Assembly: GCA_002794785.1 (NCBI GenBank)
Contig: NBBA01000020.1
Coordinates: 496,001-560,000, forward strand
Source of the DNA: Coniferiporia sulphurascens
Lineage: Eukaryota; Basidiomycota; Agaricomycetes; Hymenochaetales; Hymenochaetaceae
Direction of reading: 5' to 3'
DNA: 64,000 nt
Part shown: one piece after another, positions 44,654 to 54,915 of the stretch
Layout: each line of letters begins with the position of its first letter
Position numbering within the stretch: the stretch's first letter is position 1
Program-made: the position numbers and the translations under genes
The notes under the pieces: model-generated
Seen by the model: only the letters and a program-made list of their open reading frames with translations
What the model was told of the DNA's origin: nothing
The model's database searches: none

Positions 44654-45997
44654 TGTTAGTAAATTGATGAAAATCGTGATCGCCAGATCGATGGATTAGC
44701 AAAATCAACATGGAGAGACCCATAAATGTAATAAATACTCAAGGGATGTGTCAGCAATGTAAAGACGCAAATCTAATTAGCTGGAAGGTATTCAACATAG
44801 CATGTGCAATGATAGGTGCAAATGCAGGGTACAATAACTGTCAAATCATATTTGATCACACTACAAGGGAAGTACCAGTAATGGACAAACAAGAAATTGT
44901 AATCAAACACAAAGCCACAATGTTCTCTTACCAATTAAACAAGTGGGTAATCAATGCTTACATCAGAACTAGGATATGTAATTGACCACATGACAACTTA
45001 TGTTATCAACAAATGGTGATAGCACAAACCGATTATGCCAAGAATGCCAACCAAATAGTTCATAATATCAATAAGCAATTATGAGAACAAATGTTTGCAT
45101 ACATGAACAACTTTGTAGCCAAAGGACATACAACAGTAGATCAAAAAGAAGAAGGAACACCTCAAATGATGAACATGGACAGAGAGATCCTAATGCACTG
45201 GATGAATGAGGAACCATCATATTGAGTCATGACAGGCTACAATAGAATGGTAAACCTTATGAATGTAGGGCCTGAAGAGCTCTTTATGCTAATAGACGAT
45301 AGGACACCAGAGCAAACCCCTTTCACTGATATCATTAATCTATAGATGGAACGACTCAACAGTAATAAGTAACAAGCCACAACAAGATAAGATTAGGAAG
45401 GACAGCATAAGCACTGAGCCACACAAGTATATCTAAGCATTTGGCTAAGAATAGCTGATGAGAGCAGGGCAATCAATTGAAGATGTAATTGATGAGAGCC
45501 AAGTATAGTGCATTGCACAGCAGAACCAATTAGGAAATCAGGAGAAGCATCATAGGTATAGTAGTATCCAAGACTGGTTACCTTAGGTATTATACTGTAT
45601 GACTCAATGGAAACTCAGTGAAGGTTCTAGTATAAGATAAAGATAGCACAGTAGGCTGTAGAATGTACCAGAATATGTAACTGACTCATAAGAAGCTAAG
45701 AATAGTAAATAGCATGTACAGGATTGTACTGGAACATTCCTATGACTTATAAAGCAAGAGTAGTATGTTGTAGTAGCTACCAGAACATAGTAAATAGACT
45801 ACAACATGTAGGGTATAAAAGCCCAACATAAAATTGTAGTAAAAAGCAGTTTAATTCATCTCTTGTCTCTTACCACCATCATCAGCTCTAACACTCTAGC
45901 AAGTGAAGGGTAACAAGCCTACCCTAAACTAACTAGTATTACTGTGTGAATCTGTTATCACTTGTTTCTAACCCTTAATCAGGGAGCGAATCTAACA
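44654..45997 (+). mobile_element. LTR family L1, copy 3 (inverted relative to copies 1 and 2)
   Basis: 1,344 bp from TGTTAGTAAATTG to GAATCTAACA. It has the same internal order as copy 1: ORF near the 5' end, AT-rich middle, TATAAAAG near 45,810, then about 180 nt. The flanks GGCTT and TTCTG do not match, so no target duplication remains. Confidence 0.78.
44710..45345 (+). pseudogene. ORF inside LTR family L1, copy 3
   Basis: A 212-codon frame from ATG (MERPINVINTQGMCQQCKDA) to TAG at 45,343. It keeps register with copy 1 over its full length, including GPEELFMLIDDRTPE. There are three internal stops, all TGA. At least one aligns with CGA in copy 1. This is the most diverged of the three copies. 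Confidence 0.55.
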
Positions 45998-46369
45998 TTC
46001 TGCCCCTTCGTGGCCAGGAAGGGCACATTGTGATGGGAAAGCCCCAGGTAGCTGGGGAGAAGTCGTAATCAGGGGAGAATCGGCTGATGACAGAGTTGAA
46101 ACAATTGGTGGTGGAATAGGGTGTATACGTTCTGGGCACTCGGATTGCCAATGGCCCGGTGCGGCTGCATTACAGTGAGGGCAGATGTATTGTGGGCAGT
46201 GTCGTTTGTGGTGATCAGAGGATTGACATTCCCAGCACGCATTACGATCAGGGGCAGGAGTTGAGTGACAGCAAATGGGAGCTGTTTGCAGTGAAGTCCT
46301 TCCCAATGAGGGATCGATATTGCTGAGCATTCTGTGTCCATTTCCTTGAATAATCTCGTCAATGATCAT
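45998..46369 (-). pseudogene. retroelement gag fragment with two zinc knuckles
   Basis: The minus-strand frame opens MIIDEIIQGNGHRMLSNIDP and carries CWECQSSDHHKRHC (C-x2-C-x4-H-x4-C) and CPHCNAAAPGHWQSEC. Zinc knuckles of this kind sit at the end of Ty3/gypsy-type gag. The frame runs into L1 copy 3 at its 3' end and is separated by solo LTR L2b from open sequence on the other side, so it is a relic. Confidence 0.65.
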
Positions 46370-46377
46370 CCAGTTGG

Positions 46378-46957
46378 TGTTAAGCTCAACGGTTACGCGG
46401 TGATCGACGTCGGGGCTTCCTGATCATCAGGACTGATGGTACAGCAACAGGGCTTCTTAGATGTCATAAGTCGAGGGAGGATTGTCGATGGGGCTTCCTG
46501 ATCGGTGATGTGGACGCGGTAGGCTTCTATAGCAAGTCGGGTTACGACGAAGCGACTATTGGCCAATAGGCACACAGTAGACTGGTGGTAGCAGATAATG
46601 GGCTTGTATGAACAAAGAGCACAAGCTTAGGGCTTGTGCTACTGAAGTTACATGCTTATATGCTATTCTATGTGTTTGTTACTGTAGCGACTTGGTTAGG
46701 TGTGTTTACCAGACTATGGAAGGTCATGGAACTCAAGGGAATGCCTTGGTAATACAAGTACGGTGATCAGTAAGCAAAGCACGTCATGATGGTGCAAGAA
46801 GGCGTCATGATGGTGCAAGAAGGCGTCATCATGGCGTCTTATGGCGCAAGGCGAATAAGGATGAGTAAGGCAGAGAAATGGGGGAGTTGCGCTGACAGAT
46901 GGTGATGAAAGAGAAGTGAGTCAGCGCAATAAGGGGAAGTAAAGGAAAATTGTAACA
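46378..46957. mobile_element. LTR family L2, copy b (solo LTR)
   Basis: 580 bp from TGTTAAGCTC to AATTGTAACA with GTTGG at 46,373-46,377 and 46,958-46,962. It has an internal tandem GGCGTCATGATGGTGCAAGAA not present in copy a. It is inserted within retroelement gag sequence. Confidence 0.87.
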
Positions 46958-46987
46958 GTTGGTGGCCTGAGTGCGGCGAACAACACA

Positions 46988-47218
46988 TCAGTTATGGGTG
47001 CAGATGTGTTCGAGTCCAGTGAGGAGACTTTCTGTATGTGCAAGGAGGGAGTCTTGTTGTAGGAACAATTGGCGGAAACGATCAAAGCGAGTGCCAAGGA
47101 AAGCACGAGCAACCTGAGGATGGAGGGCTGGGTTGGAGAGAATGTGCGAGAGCATGGTCTGGGTTTGGGTGTGGGCACGGTTGTGGTAAACGTGCTCAGA
47201 GAGGGATGAGGATGACAT
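46988..47218 (-). pseudogene. short ORF downstream of a chromodomain fragment
   Basis: 76 codons from ATG at 47,218 (SSSSLSEHVYHNRAH ... ARAFLGTRFDRFRQLFLQQ). It starts about 50 nt after the stop of the chromodomain reading frame. It may be the N-terminus of a gag-type protein. No domain is recognised. Confidence 0.4.
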
Positions 47219-47267
47219 AGTGAAAATGCCAGATGGAACTTTGGTAGCGACTGGTGGGTTGCTGCAG

Positions 47268-47472
47268 TTACTGGATGTTTTTTGTGGTTTTATATGCATC
47301 CAAGGTTTCTTGTGAATTTTCGAGGTCTTTTTCCGTTAACCATTGATTTTCCGAGGAGGGATACCCTTTCCACTTGACCAAGTAACGTCTTTGAGTTCCA
47401 TTACCTCTGTGTCCCATGATTGCTTCAATTTCATATTCTTCTTGTCCATCAATAAGGTCAGGTGGTGGTAAG
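47268..47472 (-). pseudogene. chromodomain end of a Ty3/gypsy (chromovirus) integrase
   Basis: The minus strand reads PPPDLIDGQEEYEIEAIMGH, then RRYLVKWKGYPSSENQWLTE, and stops at 47,268. The YLVKWKGYP core is diagnostic of a chromodomain. The rest of the polyprotein is missing: L1 copy 2 abuts it directly. Confidence 0.85.
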
Positions 47473-48824
47473 TGTTAGATTCGCTCCCTGATTAAGGGAT
47501 TGAAACAAGTGATAACAGATTCACACAGTAATACTAGTTAGTTTAGGGTAGGCTTGTTACCCTTCACTTGCTAGAGTGTTAGAGCTGATGATGGTGGTAA
47601 GAGACAAGAGATGAATTAAACTGCTTTTTACTGCAATTTTATGTTGGGCTTTTATACCCTACATGTTGTATGCTATTTACTATGTTCTGGTAGATACTAC
47701 AACATACTACTCTCACTTTATAGGTCATAGGAATATTCTGGTACCATCCTGTACATGCTATTTACTATTCTTAGCTTCCTATGAGTCAGTCATATATTCC
47801 AGTACGTTCTACAGCCTACCGTGCTATCTTTATCTTATGCCAGAACCTTCCCTGAGTTTCCATCAAGTCATACAGTATAATACCTAAGATAACCATTCTT
47901 GGATACTACTATACCCATGATGCTTCTCTTTATTTCCTAATTGGTTCTGCTGTGCGATGCGCTATACTTGGCTCTCATCAATTGCGTCTTCTAATTGATT
48001 GCCATGCTTCCATTGGCTATTCTTAGCTGAACACTTAGATATACTTGTGTGGCTCAGCGATTATGCTAGCCTTCTTAATCTTATCTTGTTGTGGCTTGTT
48101 ACTTATTACCGTAGACTAAGATTGAGTCATTTCCATTATTGCATTGAAAGGGGTTCATTCTGGTGTCCTATCATCTACTGGCATAAAGAGCTCCTCAGGT
48201 CCTATAGCATTTATATTTGTTATCCTGCTATACCTGGGTGTGACTCTATATGACAGTTCATCATTGAACCATTGTATTATAATCTCCCTATCTATTGGCA
48301 CTAACTCCTGTCTTTGATTTGGTTCCTTTCAATCTACTGTTGTGTGTCCTTTGGCTATGAAGTTGGCTTTGTATGCGAATAGTTGTTCTCGTAATTGTTT
48401 ATTGATAGTATGAACTATTTGGTGTGCCGCTTCTGCATAATTGGTTGATGTAATAACTGCCCTTTGATAACATAATTCATTATGTGGCTGATTATAAATC
48501 TTGGTTCTTGTGTAAGCACTGATTACATATCTATTCAATTGGTATGGTATGAGAACATAGTCGCTCTATGTTCAATTATTACTTCTAGCCTTTCTGCCAC
48601 TTGTTGTTCCCTTGTAGTATGATCAAATGTAATTTGACAGTTGTCATATCCTGCATTCTGTCCTACTGTTGCACATGCAATGTTAAATGCTTTCCATGCT
48701 ACTTGATCTGCATCTTTACAGCATTGACATAGATTCCTGGTATCAATTAAATTTACGGGTCTTGCCATGTCGATCTTGCTAATCCGTTGATCCAGTGATC
48801 ACAATTTTCATCAATTTACTAACA
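47473..48824 (-). mobile_element. LTR family L1, copy 2
   Basis: 1,352 bp from TGTTAGATTCGCTCCCTG to TTTACTAACA, same orientation as copy 1 and highly similar to it. The flanking pentamers GTAAG and CTTTC differ, and the sequence on the two sides belongs to different element parts, so this copy has taken part in a rearrangement. Confidence 0.8.
48329..48768 (-). pseudogene. ORF inside LTR family L1, copy 2 (frameshifted)
   Basis: Same ORF as copy 1, starting MARPVNLIDTRNLCQCCKDA at 48,768. A small GGTAT duplication near 48,541-48,548 breaks the frame. The downstream half continues as NRYVISAYTRTKIYNQ and ends at the same internal TGA as copy 1. Confidence 0.55.
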
Positions 48825-49071
48825 CTTTCCCTGTTCCTAATACTGATATAGTTCGCGTTTCTGGCCAATGTTCCTGGTAATTTGGGGTATGAAGGAGGAG
48901 GTCCTTCCTAGTGGTAGCTGGATCGTTGTGGTATCTCCACTTGTTGTCTTTGATGTTAAAATAATAGTATTTGTTGACTCCTAATTCTCCTTTTTTAGGT
49001 AGGACGAAAACTTCGAAGCCAGGTTCCCAAATGATGTCTTTGGGAGGCAATGGGATTGGTTTCAAACTCAT
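48825..49071 (-). pseudogene. N-terminal fragment of a retroelement ORF
   Basis: A minus-strand frame from ATG at 49,071 (SLKPIPLPPKDIIWEPGFEV ... NIKDNKWRYHNDPATTRKDL) lies just inside LTR L3, where a gag start would be expected. It is cut by L1 copy 2. No known domain is recognised. Confidence 0.4.
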
Positions 49072-49133
49072 GTTGGGCTATTAGGGTCGCCTGAACACTG
49101 ATGTGTTGGTGAGGTATCGAAAGCTTGTGCTAG

Positions 49134-49559
49134 TGTTAAGCCTACTGATTAAGTAAGGCTTAATAAGCAATTGATGAGGATTGACCAAGTAAGACAAAGT
49201 AGAGATGAGACAGTAATTGAGCAAGGGTTTCCCCAAGGGCTAGTAAACTGGTCAACTGATGACTGGTGACTTAATATCCCACAGAGGAGATAGTGAACGA
49301 GTAGGCTCTATTGAATGAAGAGCACAAGCTTGGGGCTTGATGCTCTGAAAGCGAGTCCTTATATACATGTGTAGAATACTATAGAACAATGTGGAAGGCT
49401 GACTGAGCAAACAGTAAGGATCAGTCAGCATGGAAAGAGATAGAAGCTGGTAGAAGAGTCTGACTGATCATGAGGCTAGGATCAGTCAGCATACAAGGTA
49501 GTTAGTCAGCGGAAATGACTAGTGCTGATAAAGGTGATGAGTAAAGGAAATTTATAACA
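49134..49559 (-). mobile_element. LTR family L3
   Basis: 426 bp with TGTTAAGCCTACTGATTAAG and AAATTTATAACA ends, TG...CA. It resembles L2 in its termini and in the GAGCACAAGCTTGGGGCTTG stretch. No matching flanks. It probably served as the 5' LTR of the element whose ORF start lies at 49,071. Confidence 0.6.
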
Positions 49560-50813
49560 GGCATGGAAAGGATCAGAATTGGTGCAGACTGTACAGAACC
49601 ATCATTACATAATATGTCTGCTATTCCTGTCCACTTTCCATACCTTTGTTGCCCCAGTCTATCTGACAGCAACAAAGGTGAGTAGTATTAGCTTGGAATG
49701 TATGTAGTCTATCTGACAGCAACAAAGGCTGAACTTCAGTGTTGCCAACTTCTGGTTGGCTTCCACCAACTTTCTTATCAATTTTTATAAATTTTTATAA
49801 CACTTCAGATCACCCTCATTGATAAAGATTGTACACTCATTACTACACATAATAATGCTGCTGCTTAGTATTACACTTGTAGGCTAATAAAAGTAGCATC
49901 AATAAGTCTAGTAACAACAACAAAATAACAATGAAAAGTGTAGTAATGGATGTAGTAATGAATAAAGTAATGAAAGTTGGGTTTTAGTGAAATTAAAGCA
50001 GATGTAAATTAAAGTAAGAAGGAAAGACAGAGGTGTAATCGTCTATTAGTTATGTATAATATTTGTTCTTGTTAAATTAAGTCTTGAGTTCAATTCCCGG
50101 CTGTGTAATTTTTATTTTTATTTTATTTTTGGGGAGCTCCCACTCAGTGGATGGGAGCTCCCATTGGCATGGGATGGCCACCCTATGGGAGGGACCTTTA
50201 GGTCTAATTATTGTACAAAAAATTACACCTAAAGGTGCCTATTTAGGGAGTGCTTAAAGTGCCTCAGAGAACATTTACTCGTTCATTTTTTGCACCTAGC
50301 ACGGTACTAGCACTTGTACTGGCACTGGTACTGGTACCGAGGCAGGGAAGAAGGAACGAAGAACAGAGGAAAGAGGAAGTAGCAAGTAGGAAATAGGAAG
50401 TAGCAGGTAGCAAGTAGCAGGTAGCAAGTAGCAAGTAGTAGGAAGTAAGAAGGACGGAGAACATACCAGCCGAAAGCAGGAGGCGGGGTCACGCGCAAGA
50501 GTAAAAATTCAGTGTATGCTCCGATTCGTATCATGTAAAGCATGTACATGTAGCATGTAAGGATAAGTAGACAGATGGATGAGACGAGACGAGACGAAAA
50601 CGACGTTAGAGAAAAAAACAAAAACAAATAAAGAATAAGAAAGAAAGAAAGAAAGAGAGGAAAGAAAAGAAAACGTTTCACATTCATGGAGGGAATCAAG
50701 CGCAAGGAGCAGAAAGCAAGGAGCAAGGGGTAAACAACGACACGAGCAAAGGGGCGCAGGGTAACTAGTGAACTCCCAATCCCTAAACCTCCTAACTAAA
50801 ACCATCCCCTCAA
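49560..50813. other. AT-rich flank of the LTR cluster and 3' region of the GATA-like gene
   Basis: Contains the right inverted repeat (49,694-49,764), a doubled AGTCTATCTGACAGCAACAA (near 49,658 and 49,708), and AT-rich sequence. A GGGAGCTCCCA palindrome occurs twice (near 50,144 and 50,154). A block of short GTAGCAA-like repeats lies at 50,376-50,440. No gene is visible. Confidence 0.5.
50376..50440. repeat. short tandem repeat, GTAGCAA/GTAGCAG units
   Basis: About eight imperfect 7-bp units (AAGTAGCAGGTAGCAAGTAG) downstream of the GATA-like gene. Confidence 0.7.
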
Positions 50814-53800
50814 TCAATCCTCGACTTTCATAGCAGTCGCCGCATCCACAGCATCGAAAATCTCCGCGTCCGCGTCTGGATCCGCATCCGTCTTGACACC
50901 AGCCTTGACGCCAACTCCAGCTCCGCGCCCATGTCCAGATCCATGCCCACGCGCACGCCCACTCGTCCCATTCCGATCCCTATCCCCACCCCTCGACCGA
51001 GAGCCCGCTCCCGTTAACGAACTAGAATTAGAATCAGACCGCACCTCGCCCTCCGCATCCATATCCGCGTCCGCATCCATATCCGCATCAGCGTCCGCAT
51101 CCGCGTCCACCTCAGCATCCGCGTCCACATCCCCATCGGCGTCCCCATCGTCATCCAGCTCGTCCTGGCCCTGCGCGTGCGCATGCGCATGTCTCGCGTG
51201 CGAATGCGCCTGTGAATGCGATTGCGTAGTCTGGGAATGCGACTGCGTCTGAGAATGCGACTGCGAATTGGGATTGAGGAGATGTGCGTGCGGATGCGCG
51301 TGTGATCGCCCATGATCCATCGTCGCAACGCCAGGTAACGGTAAACGTCTCCCCGCGCCTACACCATTCGGCAGCCCGCAGTTCGTATTCGCATTCGCAT
51401 TCACATATCCCCTCTTCGCGCCATTTCGCAGCGGCAGGTGCACCTGCAATCTCCGACAAGATCTCATTCTCCTCATCCTCTCCTTCCTCCTCCCCCTCCC
51501 CCTCCCCTTCTCCATCAAGCAAATCCTCCTCATTAACAGACGAACCACGACTCCCAGGCCCGGGATGCGTCGTCCGGGCAGTACCAGCACCGACACCCGT
51601 GCGAGCAGCAGACACTCCATTTGCATACTGCTCCCTCGTCGAGATCGAATTTATATACGGAGGTGTAGGCGGGCGCCTGTTTCCGCCCGTACCCGTGCCT
51701 ACGCCAGACTGCGATGAGGACGGTCCGTGTGATCCGTGTTGATAACCCTGATTTTGACTTTGGTTTTGGTTGTGCTGGCTCGGCATAAGGTTGAAAATGG
51801 CGAGAGGCCGAGGCTGAGGCCGCCGCTCCAGCCGGATCAGAGTGATGATATCCCGGCACAGGAGAATGCGATCGACTTGACTCTGGACGACTCTCGCGCT
51901 CGCGTTCACGTTCGCGCGAATACGCATGAGGAGGTCGCGGAGAATGAGAATGCATAGTACTCTGATGTCCCTGCTCGCCACCATACGAATGTTGGTCAAT
52001 AAGTAGCGTGTCCTGCCTCGACGTCGGGCGCACACGCGTAGTCTGAATATGTGTTTGCGAATGTGCGTGCAGCCCAGACGATTGTCGCTGTACGAAAGCG
52101 TGCTGCGAAGCAACCGCTGCGGCAGTATCAAGTGTCCCGCGACGCTCGACACGCTTCATCTTCTTGCGGCAGCTAGAAAAAAACATAAGCATAAGACATA
52201 AGACTCGATAACATTGCTTGGTCATGAAACTCACCGATCGCAGACAGTACCAGGCCCCTCAGGGCCAGGCCCCCATTTCTCGACACACTTTCCATCCTTG
52301 TACCTCCCAGCTACTCCACACTGTCTGCAAATACGCTGACCCTGTGCGTTCTGCGCAGGGTAGCCGCCGGTCGCAGTCGCTGAAGCCGCAGGACCGCCTG
52401 CACAAGGTAAATAAGCAAATTAGTCTCACATCCGACGACAAAGGCTCATAATAATGACAACTTACCGCCGCTGACGACGATCCCACCAGGTCCGAGTGTA
52501 ACGAGTTGCGTAGCAGGCACCTGTGCCTTTCCGTTGGACGTACCCCCATTCACACCGGTCATGACACCGTTCCCGTGCGAACCGTGACTAGAATGTGAGT
52601 GCGTTGAACCCGCCTTCTTCGTAGCCGGATTGACAGAGCTGCCGTGCATGGCGGACAATGAAGGTGCACCGGTGACAGGCGTCGCGAACACGGGCGTCTG
52701 ATACTGTGACACAGTCGGCGGTTCGCGATGTGGGCCCACAGGTGAAGGACGACCTAAACAAACGAACACGGTTCGTCAAATCCAGTTCTTCTCAAGACAG
52801 AAGCAAACCTACCATCGTCCCTTCTTCTCCCACCTTCCCGCTCCCTATCGGTAGCCGTCTCGAGAAGCATTTCGTCGATGCTCCAACTGCCTGCGGAGCT
52901 TCGACTGAGGCTACGTTGCCTGACCCCTCCCTCCTGGCCTCCTGCACCCGCATGGCGCGTGCGTGATGCGTGGTGCGAGCGCGAAGCCGAATGCGCATGG
53001 TGAGATGGATATGCATCAAGATATTCACGTCCACGACGTTCCCGTTCCTTTGCATCGCGCACAAGTTCGCGAGCATCAACTCGCCCAAAGTCCCGGCCCA
53101 TTGCCTCCCTCGTCATACTTTCGCGTTCATCGTAACGCGCGAGGCCTCCGTGTCGAGACTCGTACTTTGCAGACGAGATGGGTGCAGCGACCGCACCAGC
53201 GGACCCAGACATCGCTTGAGGGGCTGAATCACGCATATAGATAGCTTGTGCGTTCGTCGGTGCGTAGCCCTCGCGTGAACCAGCGCCGAAGCTTACAGCT
53301 TGCGAAGGCGGTTGCTGGTGATGAGTAGGCGTGGGCAACGGACGCTCGTAAGAGTGTGGCACGCCTACCTGAGAATGGTGAGTGGGGTGGGAAGACAGTG
53401 GCTGGTGCGCATGCGTGTAAGACGGGGAGACCTGCGGATGGGGTGAAGAGAGCGCCTGCTGCAAAAGCAAAACAACTGTCAGCCGCCTAGACCAAGGCCA
53501 ATATCAAGCGAAGTGAACGCACCGAGTCGACATCCATCTCCCATCCTCCAACTCGTCTCCTTTTCTGATCCTCCCATTCACCGTTTATTTCATCACCTCT
53601 GCCACTCCTGCTGCGGTGCGCCCTCTTTGCAGGAATAGTTGCACTTGCGCCGGCGTGCAAGCCGCTCCCAACTGCGGAGAGCCCAGAGGCTGTAGGCGGC
53701 GGGGGAAGCGGCAGAGAGTGGAATGCGCTCGTGTGCGCCGAGTTCTGGCGATAATGGCCAGAGGACGACCCTCCGAAAACGTTTGAGTGCTGACCGTTAG

Positions 53801-54915
53801 CGGGAAGCGCACGCGAATAGCGTGACGCAGATGATGGATGTGCGCCAGGGCCTGACAGCTGCAGCGAAGTTCCCGTCGTTGAAGTGGGTGCGCCCATCGG
53901 CGCGGGTAGTGCGGGCAAGTTCAAGATATCCCGGAACCCGTCGCTGCGAGGTGAGCTCCCACTGAGCGTAGGGGAACCCGAAGGTGGGTGTGCCGAGGCG
54001 AAAGACGAAACGGTACGCGCAAAAGCGGCCCGAGCATCGGCTGCGCGCAGGCCACATGCGGCTTCGTAGCGCTCTAGCTCCGTAAAGTTTACAGTTAAGG
54101 TGTGGAGTAAGTGAACGAGGTCTTCGCGGGTTCTGTAGTCAAGGGAAGGAGGGGAAAAAGGTTTACAGATTGTAAAAAAGCTGGTATCAAGGTAGAGTAG
54201 ACTAGACGACGAATGCTGACCTTTCCGCTCGCTCCGCGCGCGCCTCTGCGCTGAGGATGGCCTTTACGGCGTTCTCGGACATCTCGATTCCATTCCTTTC
54301 GGACCTCTCCTTCTTTGTCGGTTCAATGCCTGCGCCCGCGCTAGTGGCGGCAGTGCCTGGCGACCCAGGCGATGCACCTTGGATGCTCGCAAGGAGGCGT
54401 TCAGCGCGCGAAGCCCGCTTCTGGGCGCTGTTGAGCTCACGGCGGAGCGCGTCTGCATCTGCGAGTGCGTTGGCGAGGAGGAGTGCGAGTTGGGTGGGGG
54501 TCTCGCCGCCGGACGCAGCAGGGCCGGCGATCGTGGTCGCGGACGAGGGCGAGGCTGTGGCGAGGTGGGGTGGCGAGGTGGGGGCGGCGGGCTGCTGCTT
54601 GGGCGAGGGGCCTGCAGCGACGGGCGGCACCGGGGACGAGGCCGCGGTGGAGCGGGCGGCGTCGGGCAGCTTCGGGGAGCCGGAGAGCATGCGGGCGTCA
54701 TGGCTGTCAGCGATGCGCGGCAGGTGGGGGGCAGGCGGGGACTTGGACAGGCGGAGGGGCGAGCTCGCGGGTGTAGATAGTTTGGCGGCGGCGAGGGCGC
54801 GCGGGCTTACTGAGGATGTCATCGATGACGCCGGGAAGGCGGGTGTGCGTGGTGGGGGCAGCGAGGGGAGAGAAGGGGGGGCTGCGGGGAGCGCGGAGAC
54901 TGGGGCAGCGCTCAT
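50814..54915 (-). CDS. large GATA-like zinc-finger protein, two apparent frameshifts in the last exon
   Basis: Minus-strand exons: 54221-54915, 53523-54132, 52813-53458, 52466-52753, 52235-52397, 50814-52172. The N-terminus is Pro/Ser/Ala-rich with coiled coil (LLLANALADADALRRELNSA, SENAVKAILSAEARAERAER). A Cys motif is split over exons 5/6: ICRQCGVAGRYKDGKCVEKW, then TVCDRCRKKMKRVERRG. This is C-x2-C...C-x2-C with a basic tail, GATA-like but with a longer, Gly/Pro-rich loop. The C-terminus has SHSQ and DADAD repeats. In the last exon the frame changes at about 51,797 (TTTT) and about 51,407 (GGGG). Removing one base at each gives exactly 1,253 codons, so base-call error is likely. A transcription-factor role is inferred. 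Confidence 0.78.

Noticed and set aside
43681..46957. One intact LTR element bounded by L2a and L2b
   Set aside because: Each LTR has its own different target-site duplication, so they are separate solo LTRs.
50078..50110. tRNA-like B-box (GAGTTCAATTCCCGG) followed by a T-run
   Set aside because: The flanks do not fold into acceptor or T-arm stems and no A-box is placed correctly. It could be a SINE remnant but is not supportable.
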